Of a DNA stretch of 40,902 nt, positions 7,170-16,345 are shown in pieces. The DNA is from Chloroflexota bacterium (GTDB taxonomy: Bacteria; Chloroflexota; Dehalococcoidia; UBA2247; RBG-13-53-26): positions 1 through 40,902 of the forward strand of contig JAPLHP010000087.1 in NCBI GenBank assembly GCA_026389585.1, read 5' to 3'. The position numbers and the translations under genes were made by a program. Position 1 is the stretch's first letter; every line of letters starts with the position of its first letter. Below the pieces are notes generated by a model that was not told the origin of the DNA, ran no database searches, and was given only the letters and a program-made list of their open reading frames with translations.

Positions 7170-10100
7170 GTGCCGCGTCGGAATGACATTAGAAAGGTTC
7201 TCATAATAGGATCAGGTCCTATCATCATCGGGCAGGGGTGTGAATTTGACTATTCAGGCACCCAGGCCTGCAAAGCCTTGAGGGAAGAAGGATATGAAAT
7301 AGTATTGGTCAACTCTAATCCGGCGACCATTATGACCGACCCGGGCATGGCTGATAGAACCTATATTGAACCACTGACGATGGAGAGCGTGGCCAAGATC
7401 ATTGAGAGAGAAAGGCCGGATGCGCTGCTTCCCAATCTGGGGGGGCAAACCGGACTCAATCTCGCTGCCAGTCTTGACAAGGCTGGAGTATTGGATAAGT
7501 ACGGGGTCGAGGTTATCGGTGTCAAGGCTGACGCTATTGAGCGGGGTGAAGACCGCATTATTTTCAAGGAGATGATGGGCAAACTAGGTATTTCTGTTCC
7601 TAAGTCTGACCCCTGTTATTCTGTGGGGGAGGCTGAACAGATAGCTGCAAGGCTGGGATATCCTGTGGTTCTACGGCCGGCGTACACACTGGGTGGAACT
7701 GGAGGAGGAATTGCCTACAACGTAGAAGAGCTGAGAACTATTGTTGCTAGAGGTCTTGCTGCCAGCCTCATCAATCAGGTTCTGGTCGAGCAGTCAGTTT
7801 TCGGATGGCAGGAGCTTGAGCTTGAAGTTGTAAGGGACCAGAAGAATCAGAAGATCACCGTGTGCTTTATCGAAAACGTTGATGCCATGGGCGTGCATAC
7901 TGGCGACAGCTTCTGCGTTGCCCCCATGCTCACCATCCCGGAATCCCTGCAAGAGCGGATGCAGGAGCTTTCCTACAGGATTGTAGATGCCATTGGGGTT
8001 ATAGGGGGGACTAACATCCAGTTTGCTCACAATCTCGAAGATGACAGGCTGGTGGTCATTGAGATCAACCCCCGCACCTCCCGTTCGTCTGCCCTGGCAT
8101 CCAAGGCGACTGGTTTCCCGATTGCTCGCATCTCAACGAAACTGGCCACCGGCATAACTATGGATGAGATTCCTTACTGGAAAGAGGGGACGCTGGAAAA
8201 GTACAAACCAAGTGGTGATTATGTGGTTTCTAAGTTCGCTCGCTGGGCCTTTGAGAAGTTTCCTCAAGCTAAGGACGTTATAGGCACTCAGATGAAAGCG
8301 GTGGGTGAGGTAATGAGTATAGGAAAGACCTTCAAGGAATCTTTCCATAAATCCATCCGTTCTTTAGAAATCAAGAGGTATGGCCTCGGCGGTGCTAAGG
8401 ATTTCAAGAAGCTTCCCCTGGAGACATTACGGATGAAGCTGGCAGTGCCTTCGAGCGAGCGCATCTTTCTGATGTACGAAGCTCTCCGCAAAGGCATGTC
8501 TGTTGAAGAGCTATACAAGTTGACCTATATTGGCCGCTGGTTCATTGGCCAGATGAAAGAGCTGGTCGAGTTTGAAGAGGAGTTGATCAAGTATAAATGG
8601 CGTGATTTGCCTGATGGAGAACTGGCTCAGGCAAAGGAGTGGGGTTTCTCAGATCTGTACCTGGCGGGCCTTTTCGGCGTGAAGGAGAAGGAAGTCAGGC
8701 AGAGAAGAATTGCCATCGGAAAACACGCACGGTTTGCTGCTGTTCCTGTCAGTGGCGTTAAGAACGCAGCCTACTATTACTCAACGTATATTGCTGAAGA
8801 TGAGAGCCCGGTGTCGCCGAATAAGAAGGTGATGATATTAGGTGGTGGCCCTAACAGGATAGGCCAGGGGATTGAGTTCGATTACACCTGTGTTCATGCT
8901 GCCTTTGCTTTGAGGGATGAAGGATATGAATCTATCATGGTCAACTGCAATCCCGAGACAGTTTCCACTGACTATGATACTTCCGATAAGCTCTATTTCG
9001 AGCCGCTGACTACTGAGGATGTTTTGAACATCTATGAAAAGGAAAGACCAGTGGGTGTTATAGTCCAATTCGGCGGGCAAACTCCACTGAATATCGCTCA
9101 GGAGCTGAAGGACAGTGGTGTGAATGTTCTTGGGACCACTCCTGAGAGCATTGGTCTGGCTGAAGACAGAGAGCGCTTTAGGGAAAGGATTATCGCTCTC
9201 AATATACCCCAGCCGGAGAGTGGTACCGCGCGTTCTTTGAAAGAAGCCGTGGCCATCGCCAATATGATTGGTTACCCCCTCATGGTGCGGCCGTCCTTTG
9301 TGCTTGGCGGTCGGGGCATGAAAGTCATCTACGATGGGGATGAACTCAAGAGACACGCTGAGGAAGCTATTCAGGTCAGCCCTGAATACCCCATGCTTAT
9401 CGATAGGTTCCTGGAACATGCCATTGAGACCGAAGTGGATGCCCTCTGTGATGGAGAGCACACCTTTGTTGTTGCTGTCATGGAGCATATCGAGCTGGCC
9501 GGAGTCCATTCAGGAGATGCTGCCTGTGTTATTCCTTCGAGGACAATCAAAGAAGAACACTTGAGAACCATTGAGGAATACACGGCGAAGATAGTCAGGG
9601 ACTTGAGGGCAGTGGGGCTCATCAATATACAGTACGCTATATGTGATGATGTGGTTCATATTCTGGAGGCTAATCCGAGAGCTTCTCGTACCGTGCCGTT
9701 CGTATCGAAGGTGACCGGAATTCCTATTGCGCGTATTGCCACCTACCTGGTAATGGGCAAGAAACTGAAGGACTTTCCTGAGCTGAGGAAACGCACACTT
9801 CCTTACGTAGGAGTCAAAGAGGCGGTTTTCCCCTTCAATATGTTTCCAGAGGTAGACCCTGTACTGGGTCCAGAGATGAAATCCACGGGAGAGGTAATGG
9901 GGATTGCTGATACCTTTGGACTTGCTTTCTACAAGGCTGCTGAAGCTGCTGGTGCCAGACTCCCTGTGGAAGGGAATGTTCTGTTGACTATAGCGGACAA
10001 GGACAAGCCGGAGCTGCCTCCGATAGCCCGGAAAATCAAGGAACTGGGATTTCGGATCTATGCTACCGAAGGAACAGGTGCTCTTCTGACAGAGCATGGC

Positions 10101-10373
10101 ATACCTAATACTCAAGCGAAGAAACTGCAAGAAGGTAGGCCGAACATTGCAGATTCAATCAAGAATAAGGATATTCATCTCGTGATCAATACACCAGCCG
10201 GTCGGAGCAGCAAGTATGATGATAGCTATATTCGCAAAACGGCAATCCAGTATAAGGTGCCGTATATAACTTCAATGGCAGCTGCTCAAGCCAGCGCTGA
10301 AGGTATAGAGGCTGTGAGGAAACAAGAGATTCATCCCAAGTCTCTTCAGGAGTATCAGCGAGAACTCTCATAG
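7170..10373 (+). CDS. carB: Carbamoyl-phosphate synthase large subunit
   Basis: Makes carbamoyl phosphate for pyrimidines and arginine, with ammonia delivered by the CarA glutaminase. The 1067-residue chain has both synthetase halves, each opening with its glycine-rich ATP-grasp preface (LIIGSGPIIIGQG near residue 11 and MILGGGPNRIGQG near 555), the characteristic segments PSFVLGGRGM and EANPRASRTVPF in the second half, and a C-terminal regulatory domain from about residue 935. The length matches the family. GTG 7170 follows GGGAGG with good spacing. The 135 bases before it contain no gene, and carA is not in this window although it usually precedes carB. Confidence 0.97.
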   Translation: MPRRNDIRKVLIIGSGPIIIGQGCEFDYSGTQACKALREEGYEIVLVNSNPATIMTDPGMADRTYIEPLTMESVAKIIERERPDALLPNLGGQTGLNLAASLDKAGVLDKYGVEVIGVKADAIERGEDRIIFKEMMGKLGISVPKSDPCYSVGEAEQIAARLGYPVVLRPAYTLGGTGGGIAYNVEELRTIVARGLAASLINQVLVEQSVFGWQELELEVVRDQKNQKITVCFIENVDAMGVHTGDSFCVAPMLTIPESLQERMQELSYRIVDAIGVIGGTNIQFAHNLEDDRLVVIEINPRTSRSSALASKATGFPIARISTKLATGITMDEIPYWKEGTLEKYKPSGDYVVSKFARWAFEKFPQAKDVIGTQMKAVGEVMSIGKTFKESFHKSIRSLEIKRYGLGGAKDFKKLPLETLRMKLAVPSSERIFLMYEALRKGMSVEELYKLTYIGRWFIGQMKELVEFEEELIKYKWRDLPDGELAQAKEWGFSDLYLAGLFGVKEKEVRQRRIAIGKHARFAAVPVSGVKNAAYYYSTYIAEDESPVSPNKKVMILGGGPNRIGQGIEFDYTCVHAAFALRDEGYESIMVNCNPETVSTDYDTSDKLYFEPLTTEDVLNIYEKERPVGVIVQFGGQTPLNIAQELKDSGVNVLGTTPESIGLAEDRERFRERIIALNIPQPESGTARSLKEAVAIANMIGYPLMVRPSFVLGGRGMKVIYDGDELKRHAEEAIQVSPEYPMLIDRFLEHAIETEVDALCDGEHTFVVAVMEHIELAGVHSGDAACVIPSRTIKEEHLRTIEEYTAKIVRDLRAVGLINIQYAICDDVVHILEANPRASRTVPFVSKVTGIPIARIATYLVMGKKLKDFPELRKRTLPYVGVKEAVFPFNMFPEVDPVLGPEMKSTGEVMGIADTFGLAFYKAAEAAGARLPVEGNVLLTIADKDKPELPPIARKIKELGFRIYATEGTGALLTEHGIPNTQAKKLQEGRPNIADSIKNKDIHLVINTPAGRSSKYDDSYIRKTAIQYKVPYITSMAAAQASAEGIEAVRKQEIHPKSLQEYQRELS

Positions 10374-10412
10374 GGAGGGGGAATCCTGGCAAGCACCAAT
10401 CGGGCTCTTGTT

Positions 10413-10445
10413 ATGCAGCTGCTGAGAGAATACTTGAGAAGATGA
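10413..10445 (+). other. Short ORF overlapping the pyrK start
   Basis: ATG 10413 opens a 10-codon frame (peptide MQLLREYLRR) that ends at TGA 10443-10445, overlapping the pyrK ATG as ATGA. The same frame could begin at CTG 10386, which follows the strong site GGAGGGG right after the carB stop. Such an arrangement would couple pyrK translation to a short upstream peptide. It may be chance. Confidence 0.25.
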
Positions 10446-11200
10446 AACAGGTAACCGCCATCGTCGTGTCTAATAGTGAGATAATGCCTCGGATCCATCT
10501 TGTCTGGTTGGAAGCGCCGGAAATTGCCAGGATTGCACGTCCCGGGCAATTCGTTATGGTACGGTGTGGGGACAGCCACGATCCTTTATTGCGGCGGCCA
10601 TTGAGCATTCATCAGACTGACGGCTCAGGTAAAATTGCATTGCTTTTGAGTGTCGTGGGCCGAGGCACATCGTGGCTTTCTCGATGCCAGAGGGGAGATT
10701 GCCTTGACCTTGTGGGACCTCTGGGCAATGGCTTTTCTATTCAGTCTGCTTCTCGCAGGCTTCTTCTGATAGGTGGTGGAATTGGTATCGCGCCTTTGAT
10801 CTTTCTGGCAGATAGAGCTCTTAGCCAGGGATGCTCGGTCACGCTTCTCGTGGGAGCTCAGGATGCCTCCTCTCTTTACCCCAGATATCTGCTGTCACCA
10901 TCGATCAACCTTATCACAGCTACTGAGGATGGCTCGGAAGGGGCAAGAGGCATGGTGACTGACATTATTGGTGATCTTGCCAAGCAGACTGACCAGCTCT
11001 TTGCGTGCGGGCCAGTCTCCATGTACCAGTCTATGTTAGCCAATGAGTGCTTGATATCAAGGCCGCTCCAGGTCTCTCTGGAGATGGTGATGGGTTGTGG
11101 GGTGGGAGCATGTTACGGCTGTACCATAAAGACTGGGAATGGGCTGCGACAGGTATGTCAGGATGGGCCCGTGTTCGATCTGAATGATATTATCTGGTAG
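10442..11200 (+). CDS. pyrK: Dihydroorotate dehydrogenase B electron-transfer subunit
   Basis: FAD and [2Fe-2S] subunit that passes electrons from dihydroorotate dehydrogenase (PyrD type 1B) to NAD. The 252-residue chain shows the FAD-binding RRPLS (51-55), the NAD-binding LLIGGGIGIAPLI (108-120), and the cluster motif with C219, C224, C227 and C239. The length and domain order are typical. It starts at ATG 10442, just after GAGAAG. The partner gene pyrD usually follows directly, but here a YjbQ-family gene takes that place. Confidence 0.93.
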   Translation: MKQVTAIVVSNSEIMPRIHLVWLEAPEIARIARPGQFVMVRCGDSHDPLLRRPLSIHQTDGSGKIALLLSVVGRGTSWLSRCQRGDCLDLVGPLGNGFSIQSASRRLLLIGGGIGIAPLIFLADRALSQGCSVTLLVGAQDASSLYPRYLLSPSINLITATEDGSEGARGMVTDIIGDLAKQTDQLFACGPVSMYQSMLANECLISRPLQVSLEMVMGCGVGACYGCTIKTGNGLRQVCQDGPVFDLNDIIW

Positions 11201-11215
11201 AGGAGGTGATGCCAA

Positions 11216-11632
11216 GTGGTGGAGGGCAGGCGGATAAGGATCAAGCCCAATGGTAATTGTGAGATTATTGACATAACTGGACAGGTAGCAAAAGAAGTTG
11301 ATGGTTCACCTATCGGGAGTGGAATCGTAACTGTCTTTGCGGTTGGATCAACCGCAGGAATTGCCACGATTGAGTTTGAATCCGGGCTATTGTCTGACTT
11401 CAAGGAAATGTGGGATAGGGTGGCTCCTGTTGGTATGGACTACCAGCATAACCGTGCTTGGGGAGATGGTAATGGCCACTCGCACATGCGTGCCTCGCTT
11501 CTCAGTGCCTCTCTCACCGTACCCTTTATCAACAAGAAGATGACTTTGGGAACTTGGCAGCAGATTGTCTATGTGGATTTTGATAACCGTCCCCGATCAA
11601 GGGAGGTAGTCGTTCAGATCATAGGAGAATAG
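11216..11632 (+). CDS. YjbQ/UPF0047 family protein
   Basis: A 138-residue protein of the widespread YjbQ (UPF0047) family. Members have weak thiamine-phosphate-synthase-like activity in some reports, but no settled role. Diagnostic segments are DYQHNRAWGDGNGHSHMRA (75-93) with its histidines, FINKKMTLGTWQQI and VDFDNRPRSREVVV. It starts with two GTG codons behind AGGAGG (11201-11206), 15 bases after pyrK, so it is probably the last gene of the pyr operon. Nothing links it to pyrimidine synthesis beyond position. Confidence 0.88.
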   Translation: MVEGRRIRIKPNGNCEIIDITGQVAKEVDGSPIGSGIVTVFAVGSTAGIATIEFESGLLSDFKEMWDRVAPVGMDYQHNRAWGDGNGHSHMRASLLSASLTVPFINKKMTLGTWQQIVYVDFDNRPRSREVVVQIIGE

Positions 11633-11974
11633 GCATCGAACGCCGGCCTGTTCACAGCTGGTATATTAGAGGCTGAGAAGATAGCTACTGAAGTACAGGG
11701 CTGTGTCTTGAGGCAGGGTTCCCGGCCTATCCCTCGATTGGCAGAGCCGCTCAGGCTATTGCCCAGCTTATCACTTACCATGAAAATCGAGGTTCGTAGG
11801 CATCTTATAGCTTTCTCTCGGTTTCACTTTAGTTGTCTCCTCTAATTGTCTTAATGTTTCCACTGCCTTCTTGTTTGCAGGACGCTGTGTTCCTTATTCC
11901 TCTTAATTCCCTTGAATAGACATGATTGAGAAAGCAGCCTAATAAGGATATTCATGGATTGCTCTTCCCAAAAG
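11633..11974. other. Intergenic region between the pyr and ribosomal operons
   Basis: No gene, tRNA or strong terminator is visible. The only structure seen is a weak 8-bp inverted pair (11732-11739 with 11785-11792) about 45 bases apart, with no T tract. The promoters of the ribosomal cluster follow downstream. Confidence 0.5.
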
Positions 11975-12003
11975 TGGACTTATTCTGAAGCCTAGTATAT
12001 AAT
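11975..12003 (+). promoter_or_regulatory. Distal promoter of the ribosomal cluster
   Basis: A perfect -10 TATAAT (11998-12003) lies 17 bases after TGGACT (11975-11980), which matches the -35 consensus at four of six positions. Initiation near 12010 would give a leader of about 110 bases before rpsL. Confidence 0.5.
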
Positions 12004-12065
12004 ACTGGGGTTGTGTTTGGATGGTTAGTGTTTATTGTTCGCTGCCAAATCAGTCGCGGTTTATC

Positions 12066-12094
12066 TTGACTTTTAGTGTGGTTGATGATAAATT
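12066..12094 (+). promoter_or_regulatory. Proximal promoter of the ribosomal cluster
   Basis: TTGACT (12066-12071), a 17-base spacer and TAAATT (12089-12094) form a good housekeeping promoter. The predicted start near 12101 leaves only about 20 bases of leader before the rpsL ATG. With the site at 11975 it makes a tandem pair. Confidence 0.5.
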
Positions 12095-12121
12095 ACAACC
12101 TCGGGTTTTTTCGTAGATAAA

Positions 12122-12556
12122 ATGCCTACAGTTAATCAACTTGTGAGACATGGGCGGAAGAAGATCTTGCGGAGGACGAAGTGTCCATCGTTGCGCGTTG
12201 GGTTTAATTCGCTGAAGCGCCGTGTAACAAGAAGCAAGGGTTGTCCGCAGAAGAGGGGCGTTTGTATCGAGGTTAAGACCATGACCCCCAAGAAGCCAAA
12301 TTCTGCCTTGCGTAAGATTGCCAGGGTGCGATTGACCAATGGAATGGAGGTCACTGCCTACATTCCTGGTGAAGGGCATAATTTGCAGGAACACTCTGTA
12401 GTGCTGATTCGGGGCGGTCGTGTAAAAGATTTGCCTGGAGTACGCTACCACATTGTGCGTGGCACCCTGGATGCCGGTGGCGTGGTTGAGCGCCGACAGG
12501 GCCGCAGTAGATATGGGGCAAAGCGGGTAAAAGGCTCGGGAGCTTCTGGAGCCTAG
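12122..12556 (+). CDS. rpsL: Ribosomal protein S12
   Basis: Small-subunit protein of the decoding centre. The 144-residue chain has PKKPN (56-60), the loop of streptomycin-resistance mutations, and VKDLPG (101-106), whose aspartate is the methylthiolation site in many bacteria. Relative to E. coli it has an insertion near residues 21-40 and a Gly/Ser-rich tail. No Shine-Dalgarno sequence precedes ATG 12122, which fits a short-leader transcript from the proximal promoter. It is the first gene of the cluster. Confidence 0.97.
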   Translation: MPTVNQLVRHGRKKILRRTKCPSLRVGFNSLKRRVTRSKGCPQKRGVCIEVKTMTPKKPNSALRKIARVRLTNGMEVTAYIPGEGHNLQEHSVVLIRGGRVKDLPGVRYHIVRGTLDAGGVVERRQGRSRYGAKRVKGSGASGA

Positions 12557-12626
12557 GGTTTCCTGGGTTGTTGAGGGGTGGGTGAAGAAAGTGCCCGAGT
12601 CTTTTTTGTGGTCTGGAGACTAGACG

Positions 12627-13097
12627 ATGACGAGAAAAGGTAAAGTACCAAAGAGAAAGACGCCGCCTGATACCAAATATGGTAGCCAGTTGGTATCTAG
12701 GTTCACAAACAAGTTGATGAAATGGGGCAAGAAGAGGAAAGCGGAGGGGATTATATACACCGCCCTTGAGATGGCTTCAGAACAGCTAAAGAAACCACCT
12801 GTCGAGGTTTTGGAGCAGGCGATCAAGAATACGACCCCTCTCCTTCAAGTGAAAGCCCGCCGTGTTGCTGGGGCAACTTATCAGGTGCCTGTAGAGGTGA
12901 GCGGTGACCGTGGCACGGCCATGGCGATAAGGTGGCTGCTGGATGCGTCCAGATCACGAAGCGGTAAGTCAATGGCAGAGAAGCTTACTGCTGAGATTGT
13001 AGATGCTTGTCATGGGCAGGGAGTGGCGGTCAAGAGGCGTGAGGATACTCATAAGATGGCAGATGCGAACAGAGCATTTGCACACTTCAGGTGGTAG
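12627..13097 (+). CDS. rpsG: Ribosomal protein S7
   Basis: Primary 16S rRNA-binding protein of the small-subunit head that contacts tRNA in the E site. The 156-residue length is typical, and the N-terminal [13 protein letters not shown] and C-terminal [14 protein letters not shown] are diagnostic. ATG 12627 is preceded by GGAG. The gene lies 70 bases after rpsL; the spacer has a T-rich run but no supporting stem. Confidence 0.97.
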   Translation: MTRKGKVPKRKTPPDTKYGSQLVSRFTNKLMKWGKKRKAEGIIYTALEMASEQLKKPPVEVLEQAIKNTTPLLQVKARRVAGATYQVPVEVSGDRGTAMAIRWLLDASRSRSGKSMAEKLTAEIVDACHGQGVAVKRREDTHKMADANRAFAHFRW

Positions 13098-13177
13098 AGA
13101 AGTTGGTTACTACCAAACAGCGTTCTCGAACGATTGATATGGCTGAATCAGGTATAGTTAAGGCAAAGGCGCGGGAG

Positions 13178-15262
13178 ATGCCCCAGGTGTTTCCCCTATC
13201 CCATGTGAGAAATATTGGGATAATTGCTCACATAGATGCCGGTAAGACTACCGTCACCGAAAGGTTTCTCTATTGCACGGGGCGTACCTACAAGATCGGG
13301 GGGGTGGATGAAGGAACGGCAGTAATGGACTGGATGGATCAGGAACGTGAGCGGGGAATCACTATTACTGCTGCGGCTACTACCTGCCACTGGCTGGAGC
13401 ATTGCATTAATATCATCGATACGCCTGGGCATGTGGATTTCACTGCCGAGGTGGAACGCAGTCTGCGGGTGCTTGATGGTGGAGTGGTGGTTTTTGATGC
13501 TGTTGCAGGTGTGCAACCTCAGTCAGAGACGGTGTGGCGCCAAGCGGATAGGTACCATGTTCCCAGAATCTGTTTTATCAATAAGATGGATCGTGTGGGT
13601 GCTAATTTCCATCGGACTGTGGCCATGATAGGCAAGATCCTCGGTTCCAAAGTGGTGACTGTTCAGTTACCTTTGGGTGAGGAGAAGTCCTTTGAGGGGA
13701 TTATTGATCTGGTAGAAAACAGGGCCTGTATCTTCCCGGAAGATATCAATTCTCTGCCCATGGAGATGGATATTCCTCAAGACTATCTAGAGAGAGCCAA
13801 AGAGCAGCGAGAGTTATTGGTGGAGAGGTTGGCTGAAGAGGATGATCAGTTGATGGGGGCTTATTTGGAGGGGCGCAGCATCGCGGCTTTAGATATCAAG
13901 GAGGCCTTGCGTAGGGCAACTCTAGCTAATAGGGTTGTTCCTGTTCTTTGTGGCAGTGCTTTGTGGAACAAGGGGATTCAGCCACTTCTTGATAGTGTAG
14001 TGGATTATCTTCCTTCACCTTTAGATGTGCCAGCGGTTGAGGGCACTGATCCTGAAACTGGAGCGATGGCTACACGCCCAGCGGATATAGAGGCACCTTT
14101 CTCAGCCCTTGCCTTTAAGGTGGTTACTGATCCCTTTGTTGGCAGGCTGGTGTATCTCAGGGTTTATTCAGGCAAGGCGGAATCCGGAGCAAGATTGTTC
14201 AATGCTACCAGGGATCAGAAAGAGCGCCTTGGTAGATTGCTCCTAATGCATGCGAATCATAGAGAAGACGTAAATGAGGCCTGTGCTGGCGGGATTGTTG
14301 CAGCGATAGGTTTGAAGAATACCCTCACAGGTGACACACTGTGCGATCCCGGTGCCCCTGTCATTCTTGAGAATATTCGTTTTCCTATGCCGGTGATATC
14401 GGTTGCTATTGAGGCGAAGACTAAAGCTGATCAGGACAGGATAGGGGAGGCCCTCCAGAAGTTGATGGAAGAAGATCCTACTTTCGAAACACATTATGAT
14501 GAAGAAACTGGCCAGACCATCATATCCGGAATGGGTGAGCTTCATTTGGAAGTTCTGTTGGAGCGCATGCGTCGCGAGTTTAGAGTGGAGTCAAAGACAG
14601 GCAAGCCGCAGGTGGCATATAAGGAGACTATCACCGAGTCGGTGGAGGCAGAGGGAAGATTCATCAGACAGTTTGGTGGGCATGGGCAGTACGGTTGCGT
14701 GGTGCTCGGACTGGAGCCCGGCGAGAGGGGTAGCGGTTTTGCCTTTTTCAACAAGATCAAGGCTGGCGCTATACCCAGGGAATTCATCCCGGCAGTTGAA
14801 GCTGGCGTGAAGGAAGCCTTGCAGAGAGGGGTGTTGGCTAACTATCCTGTAGTTGATGTCAAAGTGACACTTCGTGATGGTAGTTTTCATGATGTGGATT
14901 CCTCCGAAATTGCTTTCAAGATGGCCGGATCAATGGCTTTTAAGGAGGGAGTGCGCCGAGCTAAACCTGTGATTCTTGAGCCCATTATGAAACTGGAAGT
15001 GTTTACTCCGGAGCAGTTCCTGGGTGATATCCTGGGAGATCTTAATGCTAGAAGAGCGCGAATTGATGGCATCGAAGCCCTGGGAGATATGAGGGTTATT
15101 CATTGTTTCATATCCTTGGGGGAGACTTTTGGCTACGCCACCGTAATCCGGTCCTTGAGCAAGGGTAAATCAACTCACTCCATGGAATTTCATCGTTATC
15201 AAGAGGTACCCTCGGGTTTGGTGGATCAGATTATTCCTAAAGCCAAGGGAAGGGTAGTTTAA
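13178..15262 (+). CDS. fusA: Elongation factor G
   Basis: Translational GTPase that drives ribosome translocation. The G-domain motifs [18 protein letters not shown] and NKMD are all intact, and domains II-V follow to a normal C-terminus. ATG 13178 gives 694 residues and places ten residues before the conserved RNIG, as in E. coli EF-G; AAAGG lies 8 bases upstream. The frame stays open back to GTG 13091, which overlaps the rpsG stop, and to ATG 13139. Those starts would add 29 or 13 residues not seen in typical EF-G. tuf, which often follows fusA, is absent and rpsJ comes next. Confidence 0.95.
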   Translation: MPQVFPLSHVRNIGIIAHIDAGKTTVTERFLYCTGRTYKIGGVDEGTAVMDWMDQERERGITITAAATTCHWLEHCINIIDTPGHVDFTAEVERSLRVLDGGVVVFDAVAGVQPQSETVWRQADRYHVPRICFINKMDRVGANFHRTVAMIGKILGSKVVTVQLPLGEEKSFEGIIDLVENRACIFPEDINSLPMEMDIPQDYLERAKEQRELLVERLAEEDDQLMGAYLEGRSIAALDIKEALRRATLANRVVPVLCGSALWNKGIQPLLDSVVDYLPSPLDVPAVEGTDPETGAMATRPADIEAPFSALAFKVVTDPFVGRLVYLRVYSGKAESGARLFNATRDQKERLGRLLLMHANHREDVNEACAGGIVAAIGLKNTLTGDTLCDPGAPVILENIRFPMPVISVAIEAKTKADQDRIGEALQKLMEEDPTFETHYDEETGQTIISGMGELHLEVLLERMRREFRVESKTGKPQVAYKETITESVEAEGRFIRQFGGHGQYGCVVLGLEPGERGSGFAFFNKIKAGAIPREFIPAVEAGVKEALQRGVLANYPVVDVKVTLRDGSFHDVDSSEIAFKMAGSMAFKEGVRRAKPVILEPIMKLEVFTPEQFLGDILGDLNARRARIDGIEALGDMRVIHCFISLGETFGYATVIRSLSKGKSTHSMEFHRYQEVPSGLVDQIIPKAKGRVV

Positions 15263-15263
15263 C

Positions 15264-15572
15264 GTGCCGAAGCAGAAGATCCGAATTAAGTTGAAGTCTT
15301 TTGACCATAAGGTGCTTGATCAGTCCGCGGTTCAGATCACGGAGACAGCGGAGCAGACTGGAGCCCGAGTGGCAGGGCCAGTTCCTTTGCCAACGCACAT
15401 TCAGAAATTCTGTGTTATCCGATCTCCCTTTATTGATAAAGACTCTAGAGAGCAATTTGAGATCAGGACTCACAGGCGTCTTATAGATATTATTGACCCT
15501 ACCCCAAAAACGATCGAGGCTCTAACCCGGCTCAACCTTCCCGCGGGGGTAGATGTGGAGATAAAGCTGTAG
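15264..15572 (+). CDS. rpsJ: Ribosomal protein S10
   Basis: Small-subunit head protein, also the NusG/NusB partner in antitermination. The 102-residue chain has VAGPVPLPT (37-45) and [16 protein letters not shown] (61-76), the family signature. It starts at GTG 15264, one base after the fusA stop, so the two are translationally coupled. It heads the S10 part of the cluster. Confidence 0.97.
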   Translation: MPKQKIRIKLKSFDHKVLDQSAVQITETAEQTGARVAGPVPLPTHIQKFCVIRSPFIDKDSREQFEIRTHRRLIDIIDPTPKTIEALTRLNLPAGVDVEIKL

Positions 15573-15618
15573 GGTGGATACTGCTGGGCAAAAGAGGGAC
15601 AGGGGATCTGGGTTGTCG

Positions 15619-15699
15619 ATGACGATGAAGGAAGGTAATGGAGCCATTAAGAAAAGCGGTATGGGGCTTTATCAGGGAGTTCTTTGGGTGGGAAGATAA
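15619..15699 (+). other. Short ORF overlapping the rplC start
   Basis: ATG 15619 opens 26 codons ending in TAA 15697-15699, which overlaps the rplC ATG as TAATG. The peptide begins MTMKEGNGAIKKSGMG and is basic; I recognise nothing in it. A ribosome site (AGGGGAT, 15601-15607) lies 11 bases upstream. It fills the only long gap in the S10 part and could couple translation into rplC, or be chance. Confidence 0.3.
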
Positions 15700-16343
15700 T
15701 GGCGACAGCGATTAAGGGCATTCTAGGTCGCAAGTTGGGCATGACACAAATGTTTGATGAAGGCGGGAGCCTGGAGGCAGTTACTGCTATTGAAGCTGGT
15801 CCTTGTGTTGTTTCTCAAGTGAAAACCCAAGCTAAGGATGGCTATAGTGCAGTACAACTCGGTTTTGGTGAGGCCAAGCGCCTCAATTCTCCAATGAAGG
15901 GGCATCTTAAGGGAGCAGGTCGTCAACTGAGATATCTTAGGGAGATTACGGTTGATGAAGGCGCTGCGTTTGAGGTAGGCCAGAGTCTGAACGCTGGTAT
16001 ATTTGAAAAAGGCGAGAGAGTTGATATAAGAGGGATATCAAAAGGCAAAGGTTTTGCAGGCGGGGTGAAACGATATCACTTTCGAGGGGGGCCCAAAACA
16101 CATGGTCAGTCAGACCGGCACCGTGCCCCTGGTTCAGTTGGTGGTACCACTTCTCCTGGCCGGGTGTACAAGGGCACGCGTATGGCCGGGCATATGGGGA
16201 GCAATAGGGTAATTATCCGCAATCTAGAGGTGGTGCAGGCTGACGCAGGACGCAATCTTATCTTGGTAAATGGTGCAGTACCTGGTGCTGTGGGTGGGCT
16301 ATTGTTGATTACGAGCAGGAAGTTGGCCAAGAAGAGAAGGTAG
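15699..16343 (+). CDS. rplC: Ribosomal protein L3
   Basis: Early-assembling 23S rRNA-binding protein near the peptidyl-transferase centre. The start IKGILGRKLGMTQMFDEGG and the loop GGPKTHGQSDRHRAPGSVG are diagnostic; the loop glutamine is methylated in some bacteria. ATG 15699 gives 214 residues and matches family starts. An in-frame TTG at 15684 would add five residues and is less likely. Confidence 0.96.
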   Translation: MATAIKGILGRKLGMTQMFDEGGSLEAVTAIEAGPCVVSQVKTQAKDGYSAVQLGFGEAKRLNSPMKGHLKGAGRQLRYLREITVDEGAAFEVGQSLNAGIFEKGERVDIRGISKGKGFAGGVKRYHFRGGPKTHGQSDRHRAPGSVGGTTSPGRVYKGTRMAGHMGSNRVIIRNLEVVQADAGRNLILVNGAVPGAVGGLLLITSRKLAKKRR

Positions 16344-16345
16344 AG

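Noticed and set aside
8838-9509. 223-codon reverse-strand frame inside carB
   Set aside because: Antisense shadow of a highly conserved CarB sequence; its translation shows no family motif.
11633-11974. tRNA or small RNA between yjbQ and the ribosomal promoters
   Set aside because: A TTCCCGGCC segment looked briefly like a T arm, but no acceptor, D or anticodon stems can be built around it.
12582-12623. 13-codon frame between rpsL and rpsG starting at GTG 12582
   Set aside because: Has a ribosome-like purine run but no overlap with rpsG and no recognisable peptide; likely chance.
13091-13177. N-terminal extension of EF-G from GTG 13091 or ATG 13139
   Set aside because: No ribosome site before either codon, and the extra residues are absent from typical EF-G. 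ATG 13178 gives the standard N-terminus.
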